This document shows positions 15,116 through 22,532 of a stretch of 64,000 bases of DNA, piece by piece. Each line of letters opens with the position of its first letter. Position 1 is the first letter of the stretch. A program made the position numbers and the translations under genes. The notes beneath the pieces were generated by a model. It saw nothing but the letters and a program-made list of their open reading frames with translations, did not search any database and was not told where the DNA came from. The stretch comes from a virus. Where the stretch lies: positions 16,040 through 80,039 of IMG/VR virus record IMGVR_UViG_3300028590_000011; one strand, given 5' to 3'.

Positions 15116-15469
15116 GTGGAAACCGAAGACATCCGCGAGGCGATCGAGAAGGTCGAGCGCGAGCACGAGGCGATGACGCAGGACCAGCGGAAGGCGGCTG
15201 CTCAGCGGGCGCTCGATGACCTCGGCATCACTCAGGAGCACCTGGCCGAGTTCGAGTTCATGAAGAAGTGCTACGAGGAGGCGGCGACCGGAGACCAGCT
15301 TCCTCCGGAGATGCTGAAGGTCAGCAGGAACGGTCTGCGTCTCTTCGAGTCCTACATGCAGGCCGAGGCCGTCAGCCACGGGGAGATCAAGGACCTCGAA
15401 TCCTTCACATTCGGGATCATCATGGGTCTCTGCATCGGAGCGGAGATGGTGGAGCGGCGTCATGCCTGA
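15116..15469 (+). CDS. small helical protein with GxxxG-like helix, 117 aa
   Basis: GTG start after GGATAGGAGAACA. Predicted all-helical and acidic; near the end it has FTFGIIMGLCIGAEMVE, matching the small-xxx-small helices of the genes at 12923, 15462 and 15886. Overlaps the next gene by 8 bases. Likely paralogous with those neighbours; function unknown. Confidence 0.65.
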   Translation: METEDIREAIEKVEREHEAMTQDQRKAAAQRALDDLGITQEHLAEFEFMKKCYEEAATGDQLPPEMLKVSRNGLRLFESYMQAEAVSHGEIKDLESFTFGIIMGLCIGAEMVERRHA

Positions 15470-15893
15470 CACCTACAGCAACCCGTTCGAGGGGATCAGC
15501 ACGAACTCCACAGCTGAGGAGCTGGAGGCTGCCTCTGCGAAGGCCGAGGAGATGCTGAACAACCTCGACCCGGAGAAGCAGGAGTGGCTGAAGGAGTACG
15601 TCCTGGAGAAGGCCGGTCTGTCCGAAGACGACGCTGGGATGGGTCAGGTCATGATCGAGACCTTTCTCCAAGTCTGGGACGGGCTCAACGAGCCTGGCGC
15701 GGAGACGGAAGACATCTACGGCGTCTCCGAAGGCGCGATGCAGATGTTCCACGCCTTCCTCATCATGCACGGCGCGCACATCGAAGACCTGAAGGGGATG
15801 AGTCTCCACGAGGCCTTCGCAATCGGCGCGGTCATCGGGCTCGCCCATGGGCTTCAGGTCCAGTTGGCCGCAGAAGAGGTCGCGGATGAGTGA
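15462..15893 (+). CDS. small helical protein with GxxxG-like helix, 143 aa
   Basis: ATG 8 bases inside the previous gene. Acidic helical protein; C-terminal EAFAIGAVIGLAHGLQVQ repeats the Gly-rich helix of the preceding genes. The middle (MGQVMIETFLQVWDGLNEPG) is amphipathic. It overlaps the next gene by 8 bases, in keeping with a coupled run of three related genes. Confidence 0.65.
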   Translation: MPDTYSNPFEGISTNSTAEELEAASAKAEEMLNNLDPEKQEWLKEYVLEKAGLSEDDAGMGQVMIETFLQVWDGLNEPGAETEDIYGVSEGAMQMFHAFLIMHGAHIEDLKGMSLHEAFAIGAVIGLAHGLQVQLAAEEVADE

Positions 15894-16185
15894 GTGGCGC
15901 AAGGTGCCGAGCACCGCTCTGGAGCTCATGAACGATGTGCGTCAGCGCATCTGGGATGCCGTCCAGAGAACCAGTGGCCCCGAGGAGATGAGCGAAGCGA
16001 TCGGTCTCGATTACAAGACGGCAGCTGAGCACACCAAGCAGACCCTGCTCGCGCTGTCGGACTGGCTTGCAGGTAAGGAGATGCCTCCCACGGAGGACAA
16101 CGGAATGACCATGTCCGTCATCTACCTGCTGGGTTTCGCTGCCGGACACCGCTACGCGCAGGAGGACGACCACGAGGAGGACTGA
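15886..16185 (+). CDS. small helical protein with GxxxG-like helix, 99 aa
   Basis: ATG at 15886 lies just before the previous stop. Helical with a C-terminal VIYLLGFAAGHRYAQ segment followed by an acidic tail (EDDHEED). Third in the coupled run of similar small proteins. Its stop shares a base with the next ATG. Confidence 0.6.
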   Translation: MSEWRKVPSTALELMNDVRQRIWDAVQRTSGPEEMSEAIGLDYKTAAEHTKQTLLALSDWLAGKEMPPTEDNGMTMSVIYLLGFAAGHRYAQEDDHEED

Positions 16186-16358
16186 TGCCCAAGCGCAGGA
16201 TGAAGGGCGGTGACGAGCGCGACGCGTTCACACGTTGGCGTCACTACCTCCACTGGCGTCCTGGTGAACGCAAAGCGATCAAGGCTCGCGCCAACAGGCG
16301 TGAGCGACGTACGGAACGTCAGCGACTTGCTGACGACAACAGAAGAGGAGAGCAATGA
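16185..16358 (+). CDS. Arg-rich basic protein, 57 aa
   Basis: ATG shares a base with the previous stop and the gene ends in an ATGA overlap. Strongly basic: MPKRRMKGGDERDAF, then WRPGERKAIKARANRRERR. The charge suggests nucleic-acid binding. Small Arg-rich proteins of this kind are common between early phage genes. No family recognised. Confidence 0.55.
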   Translation: MPKRRMKGGDERDAFTRWRHYLHWRPGERKAIKARANRRERRTERQRLADDNRRGEQ

Positions 16359-16585
16359 GCCTGAACCACGCGGTTGTCGAGGTGTTGCATCACGCACCGG
16401 ACGACAGCCTCACCGACCAGGCCGACATGGTTGTCGGCAAGGTCAAGGACCTGATCCGGAACCCCGAGGTCAGGCGTCAGGTATACATCGAGGCCACCGA
16501 GACAGTCGACGGCCTCTCCATGATGGAGATCCACACCGTGTTGGACTCCCTGATCGAAGTGTTGGGAGATGCAGATGGCGACTAA
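16355..16585 (+). CDS. hypothetical protein, 76 aa
   Basis: ATGA overlap with the preceding gene. Acidic helical protein (MSLNHAVVEVLHHAPDDS) ending EVLGDADGD. It overlaps the ParB-like gene by 11 bases, so the two are probably made together; it could be a small partner. No motif recognised. Confidence 0.55.
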   Translation: MSLNHAVVEVLHHAPDDSLTDQADMVVGKVKDLIRNPEVRRQVYIEATETVDGLSMMEIHTVLDSLIEVLGDADGD

Positions 16586-17477
16586 CCGTCGCGCGCCGGA
16601 CCCGAAGGTTGGATACGAGACCTGGACCCCGGCCAACGCTGAGAACGCGCTCAGCAAGAACGAGATCAACCGCAACATCCGCCGCTCGCGGGTGGAGCAG
16701 TACCAGCGGGACATGGAGAACGGGGACTGGAACCCCCACTCCGCACCGATCGTGTTCGACTCCACCGGAAAGCTGATCGACGGTCAGCACCGGCTCACCG
16801 CGCAGGTCAACGCGAACATCACCATCCGCTGGATGGTGGTCCGCGAGGTCCCCCCGGAGACCCAGACGGTGATGGACACCGGCGCTGGTCGCTCGGTGGC
16901 TGACCTGCTGTCCTTCGGCGGGGAGAAGAAGGCTGGTCTCCTCGTTGCTGTTACCCGACTCGTGCATCTGGTGATCGAGAAGGGGATGCAGGGCTCGCGG
17001 TACTCCCAGTCGGCGTCGGAAGTGCTCCGCACTCTGGAGGAGCACCCCGAGATCCGGGTGTCCGTGGACATCTGCGACTGGTTCAACCGCACACGGATGG
17101 TGATGATCACGCCTTCCGTGATCGGGTGCGCGCACTGGATGATCTCCCAGGTGAACGGTCGCGAAGAGGCCGACGCCTTCATCCACCGCATCGGCACGCT
17201 GACCAATGAGAAGGAGGGCTCTCCGGTCCTCGCGCTCGCGCGTCGCGTGAACGAGATCAAGCGCAACCAGCAGCGAGTCCACGGGCGCGACATGCTCAAC
17301 CTCGTCATCAAGGCGTGGAACTACGACGCCGAAGGCAAGCGGGTCGGCAAACTCTCGCTCTACTCCAAGACCGGTGAGTACAAGCTCCTGGAGGTCAAGA
17401 AGCGGCTCGTGCCGCTGGAGGAGCCCGAGGACCACACCGAGGACCAGCAGGACGAGGTCACGGAGGAGTCCGCGTAG
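16575..17477 (+). CDS. ParB-like nuclease-domain protein, 300 aa
   Basis: ATGs occur at 16569 and 16575; GGGAG (16564-16568) gives the second proper spacing (MATNRRAPD). Residues about 30-75 carry the ParB/Srx-type signature: helix NIRRSRVEQYQRDMENGDW, then PIVFDSTGKLIDGQHRLTA, with the characteristic DGQHRL. ParB-fold phage proteins bind nucleotides or DNA and some are nucleases; no HTH partition domain is obvious, so a plasmid-partition role is unlikely. The C-terminal half is helical with an acidic tail. A very long hairpin terminator follows. Confidence 0.8.
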   Translation: MATNRRAPDPKVGYETWTPANAENALSKNEINRNIRRSRVEQYQRDMENGDWNPHSAPIVFDSTGKLIDGQHRLTAQVNANITIRWMVVREVPPETQTVMDTGAGRSVADLLSFGGEKKAGLLVAVTRLVHLVIEKGMQGSRYSQSASEVLRTLEEHPEIRVSVDICDWFNRTRMVMITPSVIGCAHWMISQVNGREEADAFIHRIGTLTNEKEGSPVLALARRVNEIKRNQQRVHGRDMLNLVIKAWNYDAEGKRVGKLSLYSKTGEYKLLEVKKRLVPLEEPEDHTEDQQDEVTEESA

Positions 17478-17486
17478 TACCAACCT

Positions 17487-17520
17487 GAGGGGGCCTCTCC
17501 CCATGGGGAGAGGCCCCCTC
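17487..17520. terminator. intrinsic terminator, 34-nt perfect palindrome
   Basis: GAGGGGGCCTCTCCCC followed directly by its complement with only AT at the centre; the RNA would form a stem of about 15 bp with a 4-nt loop. It lies 9 nt after the ParB-like stop and 15 nt before the next start. No U tract follows. Confidence 0.8.
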
Positions 17521-17535
17521 GTGCATAGGAGAATC

Positions 17536-17943
17536 ATGAACGACACGATCGATGAGTTGGAGAAGTCCATCGCCACCATGCAACGGCAGATGGCGCTGCT
17601 GAAGCGTCTGCCGATGGAGGACGAGTTCTCGTTGGGAACCGTCATTCGGTACAGGCACTCGGAACGAGCGGACTGGACATACTTCGTCAAGAGCAAGACG
17701 AGCATGTGGTCAAGGCCAACTGTGGTCCAGCACTACTACTGGGGTCAGGTTACGGCCATGATGAAGAACGCCATCGAGGTGGAGATCAGCACTGGCTGGA
17801 ACAACCTTCTCGCTGACCCGAAGCCCACTGTGGAGATCTCTCACGACGGCGCTCGCTTCGTCCTGACCGACACCGTGACTGGCGACACCTGGGAACGCAA
17901 GGGCTCCAAGTGGAAGTTGGTCGAGGAGGATGAGGACGAGTGA
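17536..17943 (+). CDS. hypothetical protein, 135 aa
   Basis: ATG at 17536 follows ATAGGAGAATC. The N-terminal 30 residues are a coiled coil (IDELEKSIATMQRQMALLKR). The remainder is beta-rich with many aromatic residues (YHYYWGQ-like stretch around residue 70). No recognised domain. It overlaps the next GTG by four bases. Confidence 0.65.
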   Translation: MNDTIDELEKSIATMQRQMALLKRLPMEDEFSLGTVIRYRHSERADWTYFVKSKTSMWSRPTVVQHYYWGQVTAMMKNAIEVEISTGWNNLLADPKPTVEISHDGARFVLTDTVTGDTWERKGSKWKLVEEDEDE

Positions 17944-18197
17944 GGTTCGCCGTCACCTTCGGGCAGCGCTACTACAGCGAGGAGCACCCGATCTCACCCG
18001 AGATCAAGGGGAACTCCTACTACGTCATCGAGGCGGATGACGAGATGTCCGCTCGCAAGGAAGCCCACGACATCTTCGATGGTCGCTGGGCCTTCATCTA
18101 CGAGCTGGAGGAGTTCCAGCCGCAGATCGTGAAGTGGGATCTGGAAGAAGTACAACTCAACCAAGGAGAGCAAGATGGACGCACCCAAACTGAATGA
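17940..18197 (+). CDS. hypothetical protein, 85 aa
   Basis: GTG start within GTGA. Compact alpha/beta protein (MRFAVTFGQRYYSEEHP) with the pattern NSYYVIEADDEMSARKEA, in which a strand precedes a helix. Similar small proteins are frequent in actinophages, without assigned function. Its last 23 bases overlap the next gene and contain that gene's ribosome-binding site (CAACCAAGGAGAGCAAG). Confidence 0.6.
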   Translation: MRFAVTFGQRYYSEEHPISPEIKGNSYYVIEADDEMSARKEAHDIFDGRWAFIYELEEFQPQIVKWDLEEVQLNQGEQDGRTQTE

Positions 18198-18651
18198 GAA
18201 GCTCATCATGGAGATCTGGGACTGGATCTCCTTCAAGGCCGGTACCGATGGTTTCCCGGCCTACAACCAGGGGACCTGGCACACCACGGAGATGTTGATG
18301 GACGAAGTGCTGGAGGTCACGCTCGCCCGCGAGCCGGAGTACCAGCACGGCGTGGCCTCGTACCAGGAGGGCTACTGCGGCACCGCCTGCTGTGTCGCCG
18401 GGTACGCCCTGTTGGAGAACACGAACCCGAAGACCGGGCAACTCCTCGAAGGCACCAAGGTGACCAACGTCGAAGGCGAGGATGTGATCATCAACTACGA
18501 CACTCGTGACTGGTGGGCGCTCGGCGCGCACAAGCTCGGCCTCACCGACGAGGAGGCCACGAGCATCTTCAGCGGAGACAACAAGATCGAGGATGTCCGG
18601 GCCAAGTTCAACAAGGTGCTCGCGGCTCGTGGATCGGCGCTGCGGCTGTGA
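18175..18651 (+). CDS. first of two tandem paralogues, 158 aa
   Basis: ATG with AAGGAG 8 nt upstream. The chain begins EIWDWISFKAGTDGFPAYNQ, has an invariant-looking cysteine motif YCGTACCVAGYALL near residue 70, and ends KFNKVLAARGSALRL. The gene immediately downstream encodes the same layout, so this is a local duplication. The CGTACC motif could bind metal or form disulphides. I recall this motif from other actinophages but no function. Confidence 0.75.
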   Translation: MDAPKLNEKLIMEIWDWISFKAGTDGFPAYNQGTWHTTEMLMDEVLEVTLAREPEYQHGVASYQEGYCGTACCVAGYALLENTNPKTGQLLEGTKVTNVEGEDVIINYDTRDWWALGAHKLGLTDEEATSIFSGDNKIEDVRAKFNKVLAARGSALRL

Positions 18652-19157
18652 GCGCGCTGCCGAAGATGGACCTGAAGAAGGTCCAAGAGGTCTGGGACTG
18701 GATCGAGTTCAAGGCCGGAGTCGACGGTGAGCCAGCCTGGAACCAGGAGCATTGGGCAACGGTTATCACCACTGACGAGGAAGCGCAGAACAGCCTCCGT
18801 AGCGCTGCACGCGACGAAGTCGTCCGTGTTCACGGAGTGAACCTCTTCGAGGAAGAGTACTGCGGCACGGCCTGCTGCGTCGCTGGCTATGTCCTGAAGG
18901 ACAAGACCGACTTCACGTACGTCAAGGAGAGCGGCTTCCCATCTCCGATTCTGTTGGTGGGCGAGAAGGTCTTCAACGTCGAAGACGAGTACATGATCAT
19001 TGAGGATGAGCGCGACTGGGAGTACTACGCCGCGTTCGCGCTGGGCATCACCTTGGAGGAAGCCAACAAGCTCTTCGGTGGGTGCAACACCGCAGAAGAG
19101 ATCAAGGCGCTCTTCAACGAGTTCCTGGAGAAGCGCGGAGAGGCGATGCGACTGTGA
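18648..19157 (+). CDS. second of two tandem paralogues, 169 aa
   Basis: GTG overlaps the previous stop (GTGA). It shares with the gene before it the start (VWDWIEFKAGVDGEPAWNQ), the central motif YCGTACCVAGYVLK, the RDW box and the end (LFNEFLEKRGEAMRL). It differs in the linker between these blocks. Divergence is substantial, so the duplication is old and both copies are kept. Function unknown. Confidence 0.75.
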   Translation: MSALPKMDLKKVQEVWDWIEFKAGVDGEPAWNQEHWATVITTDEEAQNSLRSAARDEVVRVHGVNLFEEEYCGTACCVAGYVLKDKTDFTYVKESGFPSPILLVGEKVFNVEDEYMIIEDERDWEYYAAFALGITLEEANKLFGGCNTAEEIKALFNEFLEKRGEAMRL

Positions 19158-19315
19158 TCCTCTACCACTACAACAAGGACGATCCGTTCGATACGGACAA
19201 CGTTCTCTGCCGCCACAAGCCGGAGGACGGCGAGACCGTGGGCGTCACTCAGCGGAGTGAGGACGTAACCTGTCCCGACTGCCTGGTGAGGGTTCTCGGG
19301 GAGGCGATCACATGA
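19154..19315 (+). CDS. small zinc-binding-like protein, 53 aa
   Basis: GTG overlaps the previous stop. Contains CRHK near residue 19 and TCPDCLV near residue 40, a Cys-x-His and CxxC arrangement compatible with one zinc ion. Ends in an ATGA overlap. No family recognised. Confidence 0.6.
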   Translation: MILYHYNKDDPFDTDNVLCRHKPEDGETVGVTQRSEDVTCPDCLVRVLGEAIT

Positions 19316-19503
19316 GCAATATCGTTGTGTACAGCGACCGTGGCGTGAACGTCTGGGCGAAGGCGTACGCGTCTCGCGATGAGGCTGTCGCCTTCGCTTC
19401 TCAGATCGAGCCAGAAGTCGTCTTGCAGGACTTTGGCTACAAGCTGGGCGGCGTCTCCGAGAACGGCCTCAGAGTCATCGAGATCTTCGAGGAGCGACCA
19501 TGA
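19312..19503 (+). CDS. small hypothetical protein, 63 aa
   Basis: ATGA overlaps at both ends. Alpha/beta pattern: strand IVVYSDRGVNVWAKAYA, helix SRDEAVAFASQIE, strand RVIEIFEERP. No motif recognised. Confidence 0.55.
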   Translation: MSNIVVYSDRGVNVWAKAYASRDEAVAFASQIEPEVVLQDFGYKLGGVSENGLRVIEIFEERP

Positions 19504-19793
19504 TGTTCGGGCCGGTGTTGGTCACCGGTGCCGTGCACGACGTGGAGATCGGTTTCTGGGAGATCGGTCGAACTGAAGCTCTGAAGGACCCGACTGCACC
19601 TGACGACGAGGTGCATGTCTACGAGTACAACATCAAGTCCAAGAAGCGCCTCACCGACGAGGTGGAGATCTTCGAGGGTCTGGTGGAGCATCGTTACGGC
19701 GACGGCTGGATGGTGCTGATGTACAAGGTCCTGTCGGATGCCTTGGGTGTGGAGGCGAGTCTGGAACTCTCCACACCCGGTCCTGGCAGCTAG
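19500..19793 (+). CDS. hypothetical protein, last gene of the + arm, 97 aa
   Basis: ATGA overlap with the preceding gene. Mostly beta-strand (MMFGPVLVTGAVHDVEIGFW) with a polar end. It is the last gene of the left arm; beyond it are only RNA-structure elements and then genes on the opposite strand. Function not recognised. Confidence 0.6.
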   Translation: MMFGPVLVTGAVHDVEIGFWEIGRTEALKDPTAPDDEVHVYEYNIKSKKRLTDEVEIFEGLVEHRYGDGWMVLMYKVLSDALGVEASLELSTPGPGS

Positions 19794-19798
19794 GTAAG

Positions 19799-19860
19799 AA
19801 CGGGCAGTGGTGCAGGCTGCTGCTGCATGTGATCCAGATCTCTGCCCGTCACCGTGTGAC
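19799..19860 (+). other. possible structured RNA element
   Basis: Helix ACGGGCAG (19800-19807) pairs with CTGCCCGT (19842-19849) and encloses a smaller hairpin TGCAG/CTGCA (19811-19827). A third hairpin, GTCAC-CGT-GTGAC (19848-19860), shares two bases with the first. Too short and without a T-loop for a tRNA. It could be a 3'-end processing or stability element of the left-arm transcript. Confidence 0.3.
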
Positions 19861-19895
19861 AACTGAATAGGGACCCTCTCTCCGTCCCAAGCCCC

Positions 19896-19960
19896 AAGGG
19901 GGCCTCTCATCTCAGCTTCGGCTGGGGTGGGAGGCCCCCTTCGTGGGCCTTTCTGCGTTT
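19896..19960. terminator. long hairpin terminator between convergent arms
   Basis: AAGGGGGCCTC (19896-19906) pairs with GAGGCCCCCTT (19931-19941); the inner parts also pair through G-U wobbles around a TTCG loop, giving more than 20 bp in the + strand RNA. The wobbles become mismatches in the - strand RNA, so it is tuned to the + direction. GGGCCTTTCTGCGTTT follows at 19945-19960. Confidence 0.8.
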
Positions 19961-19968
19961 CTGGACCT

Positions 19969-20334
19969 TTATCCGAAGGAGATGGCCAGATCGCCCTGGT
20001 ACAGGATGTAGCCGAAGCCGTTGAGGATAGTGACCTTCTCAGGCAGTCGCGCGTACGCCCGGAGTCGTCCAGCAGTGGCAGCTGAGTTCACCCCGAAGTG
20101 GGTGATCTGTGTCTGAACCAGCCCGGTGAAGCGAGCGTCCGACAGCGACCAGATGGACCTGTTAGCTGGGTCAGTGAAGGACACCTGCGCGCGGACATAG
20201 CCGCCTCCGGAGATCTCGCAGTTGCCTACGCCCGCCAGTCCGGGGGTGTCGTAGTGCAGGGAGATCCAGGCTCCGTCAGCGACCTCCTGGAGCCATTCGT
20301 GCACCTGGTCGTCGGTGAAGCTGCCGTCCATCAC
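19969..20334 (-). CDS. tail protein, 121 aa
   Basis: Start GTG at 20334 or ATG at 20331, both overlapping the preceding stop. Small beta-rich protein (ISGGGYVRAQVSFTDPANR, VTILNGFGYILYQGDLAIS) with the pattern of minor tail or fibre-tip proteins found in actinophages after the tape measure. It is the last gene of the right arm, separated by a terminator from the left arm. Assignment rests on position and composition. Confidence 0.65.
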   Translation of the reverse strand: MMDGSFTDDQVHEWLQEVADGAWISLHYDTPGLAGVGNCEISGGGYVRAQVSFTDPANRSIWSLSDARFTGLVQTQITHFGVNSAATAGRLRAYARLPEKVTILNGFGYILYQGDLAISFG

Positions 20335-22532
20335 TGGGTCCCCGGTTCTGCTCGGAAGAAGCGGCCCATGAAGTACACCGGCTCAGGGCCCTGCTCATCA
20401 CAGTAGATCATCACGAACAGCATCCCGGCGTACTCCATGTTCGCGTTGTTCTCGGGGCTGAGCAGGTCGAGTGTATTGCTCAGATCCCACGCCCAGGAGG
20501 TGTCGTCCTCCAGCAGACCAGTGCGTGCAGCGCCCCGAGAGAAGCGGCCAGGAGAGTAGCCAGCGGGCTCGTAGTAGTTGCCCCAACCGATGATCAGGTC
20601 AGAGCCCTCAGCAGGCAGATAGGCGTCGTTGTCGTACGCCGTACCGTCCTCCTGGACACGCTCCCAGGCGTTCTCGAAGAACGGGTTGCCCTGCGCAGCA
20701 CCGTAGTTGGTGGTGATGTTCTGGGGCTTCAGGTACTTGATTCCAGTGGCCTCAGGGTCAGCAGGGAAGCGCGGCATCGCCTGCGGGGAGACACCGTTGT
20801 TGGCGTACACCGAGGCGTGGAAGCGGACCGGCAGGACGTTGCCGTCCTTGTCGTACGCCGCGATCTGGGAGCGCTTGATCGAACCAGCCTGAGACATCCG
20901 GATCGGAATAGCGAGGATGGACTGACCATCTCGCGCGACACCAGACCAGTTCTTGTTCGAGTCGGTCTCGTTGGTGGGGTTGATCCGGACGTAGTAGCCC
21001 TTGTAGGCCGGATTCGACGGTGGGTACTGCCGGGTGTAGTCCTCGTACGGGAACACCGCAGTCGAGGGGAGCTTCTCGTTGAAGAACTCCTTGGAGCCCA
21101 TCGGGACACAGCCAGAGCCCTCACTGTAGCTCCACGGGAGCACCAGGTCCTGGACGGTGTTGGAGTACTTGCCCGTCTGGAGTGCTCGCAACGGCGTCAA
21201 CGCGTCGCGGGTACGCGCCTTCACCTCGTCCACGGTCAACTGGTCGCGGTACTTGGAGTCGAACTCCAGGGTCATGGTGAGACTCATGAAGTCCGCCGAA
21301 GCACTGGTGACGTGGCAGATGAGTCCCTCCGGCAGCCCGAAGAAGTTCTTGACCCGCAGGGTGGTGCCTGCCTGCATCAGCATCCGAGGGCAGATCCGTC
21401 CATCGGCGTAGCGAGGGTCGGTGGAGAGGGTGATCGTGCCGGTGATCCCAGGATCAGAGAAGCGCTGGAGCTGACCCTGCGCGATCTTCTGCGCGGTGAC
21501 CGCGTCCACTCCGTCCTGGAACCTGATCATCGTCTCCTTGGCCCGCAGGTCCGGGTTGTAGAGCGGGTTCTGGTACCGAGGCCACACCTGCGGCTCGTAC
21601 GCGAAGGGGCGGTAGGTGGTGGTCTTCCCATCCGGCGAGACAGTCATCCCCGAGTAGGAGACGCCCGAGTCGTCCACGCCCTGACCGAAGATCACCGAGG
21701 CACGCTGGGTGAAGTCCCTACTCCCGGAGAAGGTGACGCCAGGCGAGCCGAGGACTACCTCGATGATCTCCTCGGAGTCGTCCTCAGGGATCTGACGGAG
21801 GTACAGCTCAGGACAGCGGTAGCCCCGGTTCCGGATCGTCCACTGCGCCCCACCCTCGGCAAACATCACACTCAGCAGGCTCTGTACGTGGCCGGTGAGG
21901 ACCGGCTCCCAGGATCCGGTGGAGCGACTCGTGAAGCCGGTCCAGCGCTGTCCAGTGGCCACACCCCACGGCTTCAGGAAGCTCAGGTACGCCGCATCGT
22001 TGTACTCCGGAACCCTCTGTTCCCACCATGCAGGCCACAGTACGCGGAACTGACCGAGATGGGCAGGATGCTGGGTCTGGTCGAATGCCTGTGCGATCAG
22101 GATCTCGTAGGGGATCGGTCGCTTCGGATAGGAGGGGATGGCCAGGTAGTCATCCAGCGCGTAGAGCGCGCCCTTCAGGTCGATGCTGAAGGTGTTCTCT
22201 CGGCCAGAGATACCGAACTGGTAGGAGACGATGAACCCCTCCCAGCGCCAGTCGATCCCGTAGTCTCCGGTGTTCTGCCAGACGATGTCGATGTCGCTGT
22301 TCGGGGACAGCCAATCGAGGTCGCCCTTGCCGGGGTTGTCGAACAGGGTCACTTGCGGCAGCGAGATCTGCGCCGTCTGGTGAGTGAAGGGGTCACCGAA
22401 GACGGCGCTGGTGAGCACGATGGGCGCACCACGGAAGATGGTGATCTCCTTGCGCTTCCCACTGGGGGTCTTGGCGAAGATCCGGAAGTAGCCGAGGCTC
22501 TGCGACTCGGTGGGGTGGGCAGACAGCGTCAC
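20331..22532 (-). CDS. minor tail protein (tail hub/tip), 733 aa
   Basis: GTG at 22532 overlaps the preceding stop (GTGA). The N-terminal half resembles siphovirus tail-hub proteins: beta-rich, with TQISLPQ-like and VWQNTGDYGIDWRWEGF stretches. The C-terminal third looks like a separate beta domain (VLPVRFHASVYANNGVSPQ). It lies four genes after the tape measure, where hub and baseplate proteins are encoded in phages of this type. Specific homology cannot be shown without a search. Confidence 0.75.
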   Translation of the reverse strand: MTLSAHPTESQSLGYFRIFAKTPSGKRKEITIFRGAPIVLTSAVFGDPFTHQTAQISLPQVTLFDNPGKGDLDWLSPNSDIDIVWQNTGDYGIDWRWEGFIVSYQFGISGRENTFSIDLKGALYALDDYLAIPSYPKRPIPYEILIAQAFDQTQHPAHLGQFRVLWPAWWEQRVPEYNDAAYLSFLKPWGVATGQRWTGFTSRSTGSWEPVLTGHVQSLLSVMFAEGGAQWTIRNRGYRCPELYLRQIPEDDSEEIIEVVLGSPGVTFSGSRDFTQRASVIFGQGVDDSGVSYSGMTVSPDGKTTTYRPFAYEPQVWPRYQNPLYNPDLRAKETMIRFQDGVDAVTAQKIAQGQLQRFSDPGITGTITLSTDPRYADGRICPRMLMQAGTTLRVKNFFGLPEGLICHVTSASADFMSLTMTLEFDSKYRDQLTVDEVKARTRDALTPLRALQTGKYSNTVQDLVLPWSYSEGSGCVPMGSKEFFNEKLPSTAVFPYEDYTRQYPPSNPAYKGYYVRINPTNETDSNKNWSGVARDGQSILAIPIRMSQAGSIKRSQIAAYDKDGNVLPVRFHASVYANNGVSPQAMPRFPADPEATGIKYLKPQNITTNYGAAQGNPFFENAWERVQEDGTAYDNDAYLPAEGSDLIIGWGNYYEPAGYSPGRFSRGAARTGLLEDDTSWAWDLSNTLDLLSPENNANMEYAGMLFVMIYCDEQGPEPVYFMGRFFRAEPGTQ

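Noticed and set aside
16575-17477. ParB-like protein as a partition protein of a plasmid-like prophage
   Set aside because: No ParA gene, no HTH DNA-binding domain and no centromere-like repeats were seen.
19799-19860. Possible tRNA (8-bp acceptor-like stem)
   Set aside because: Only about 50 nt between the stem arms, no T-loop GTTCGA box and no anticodon arm of the right size.
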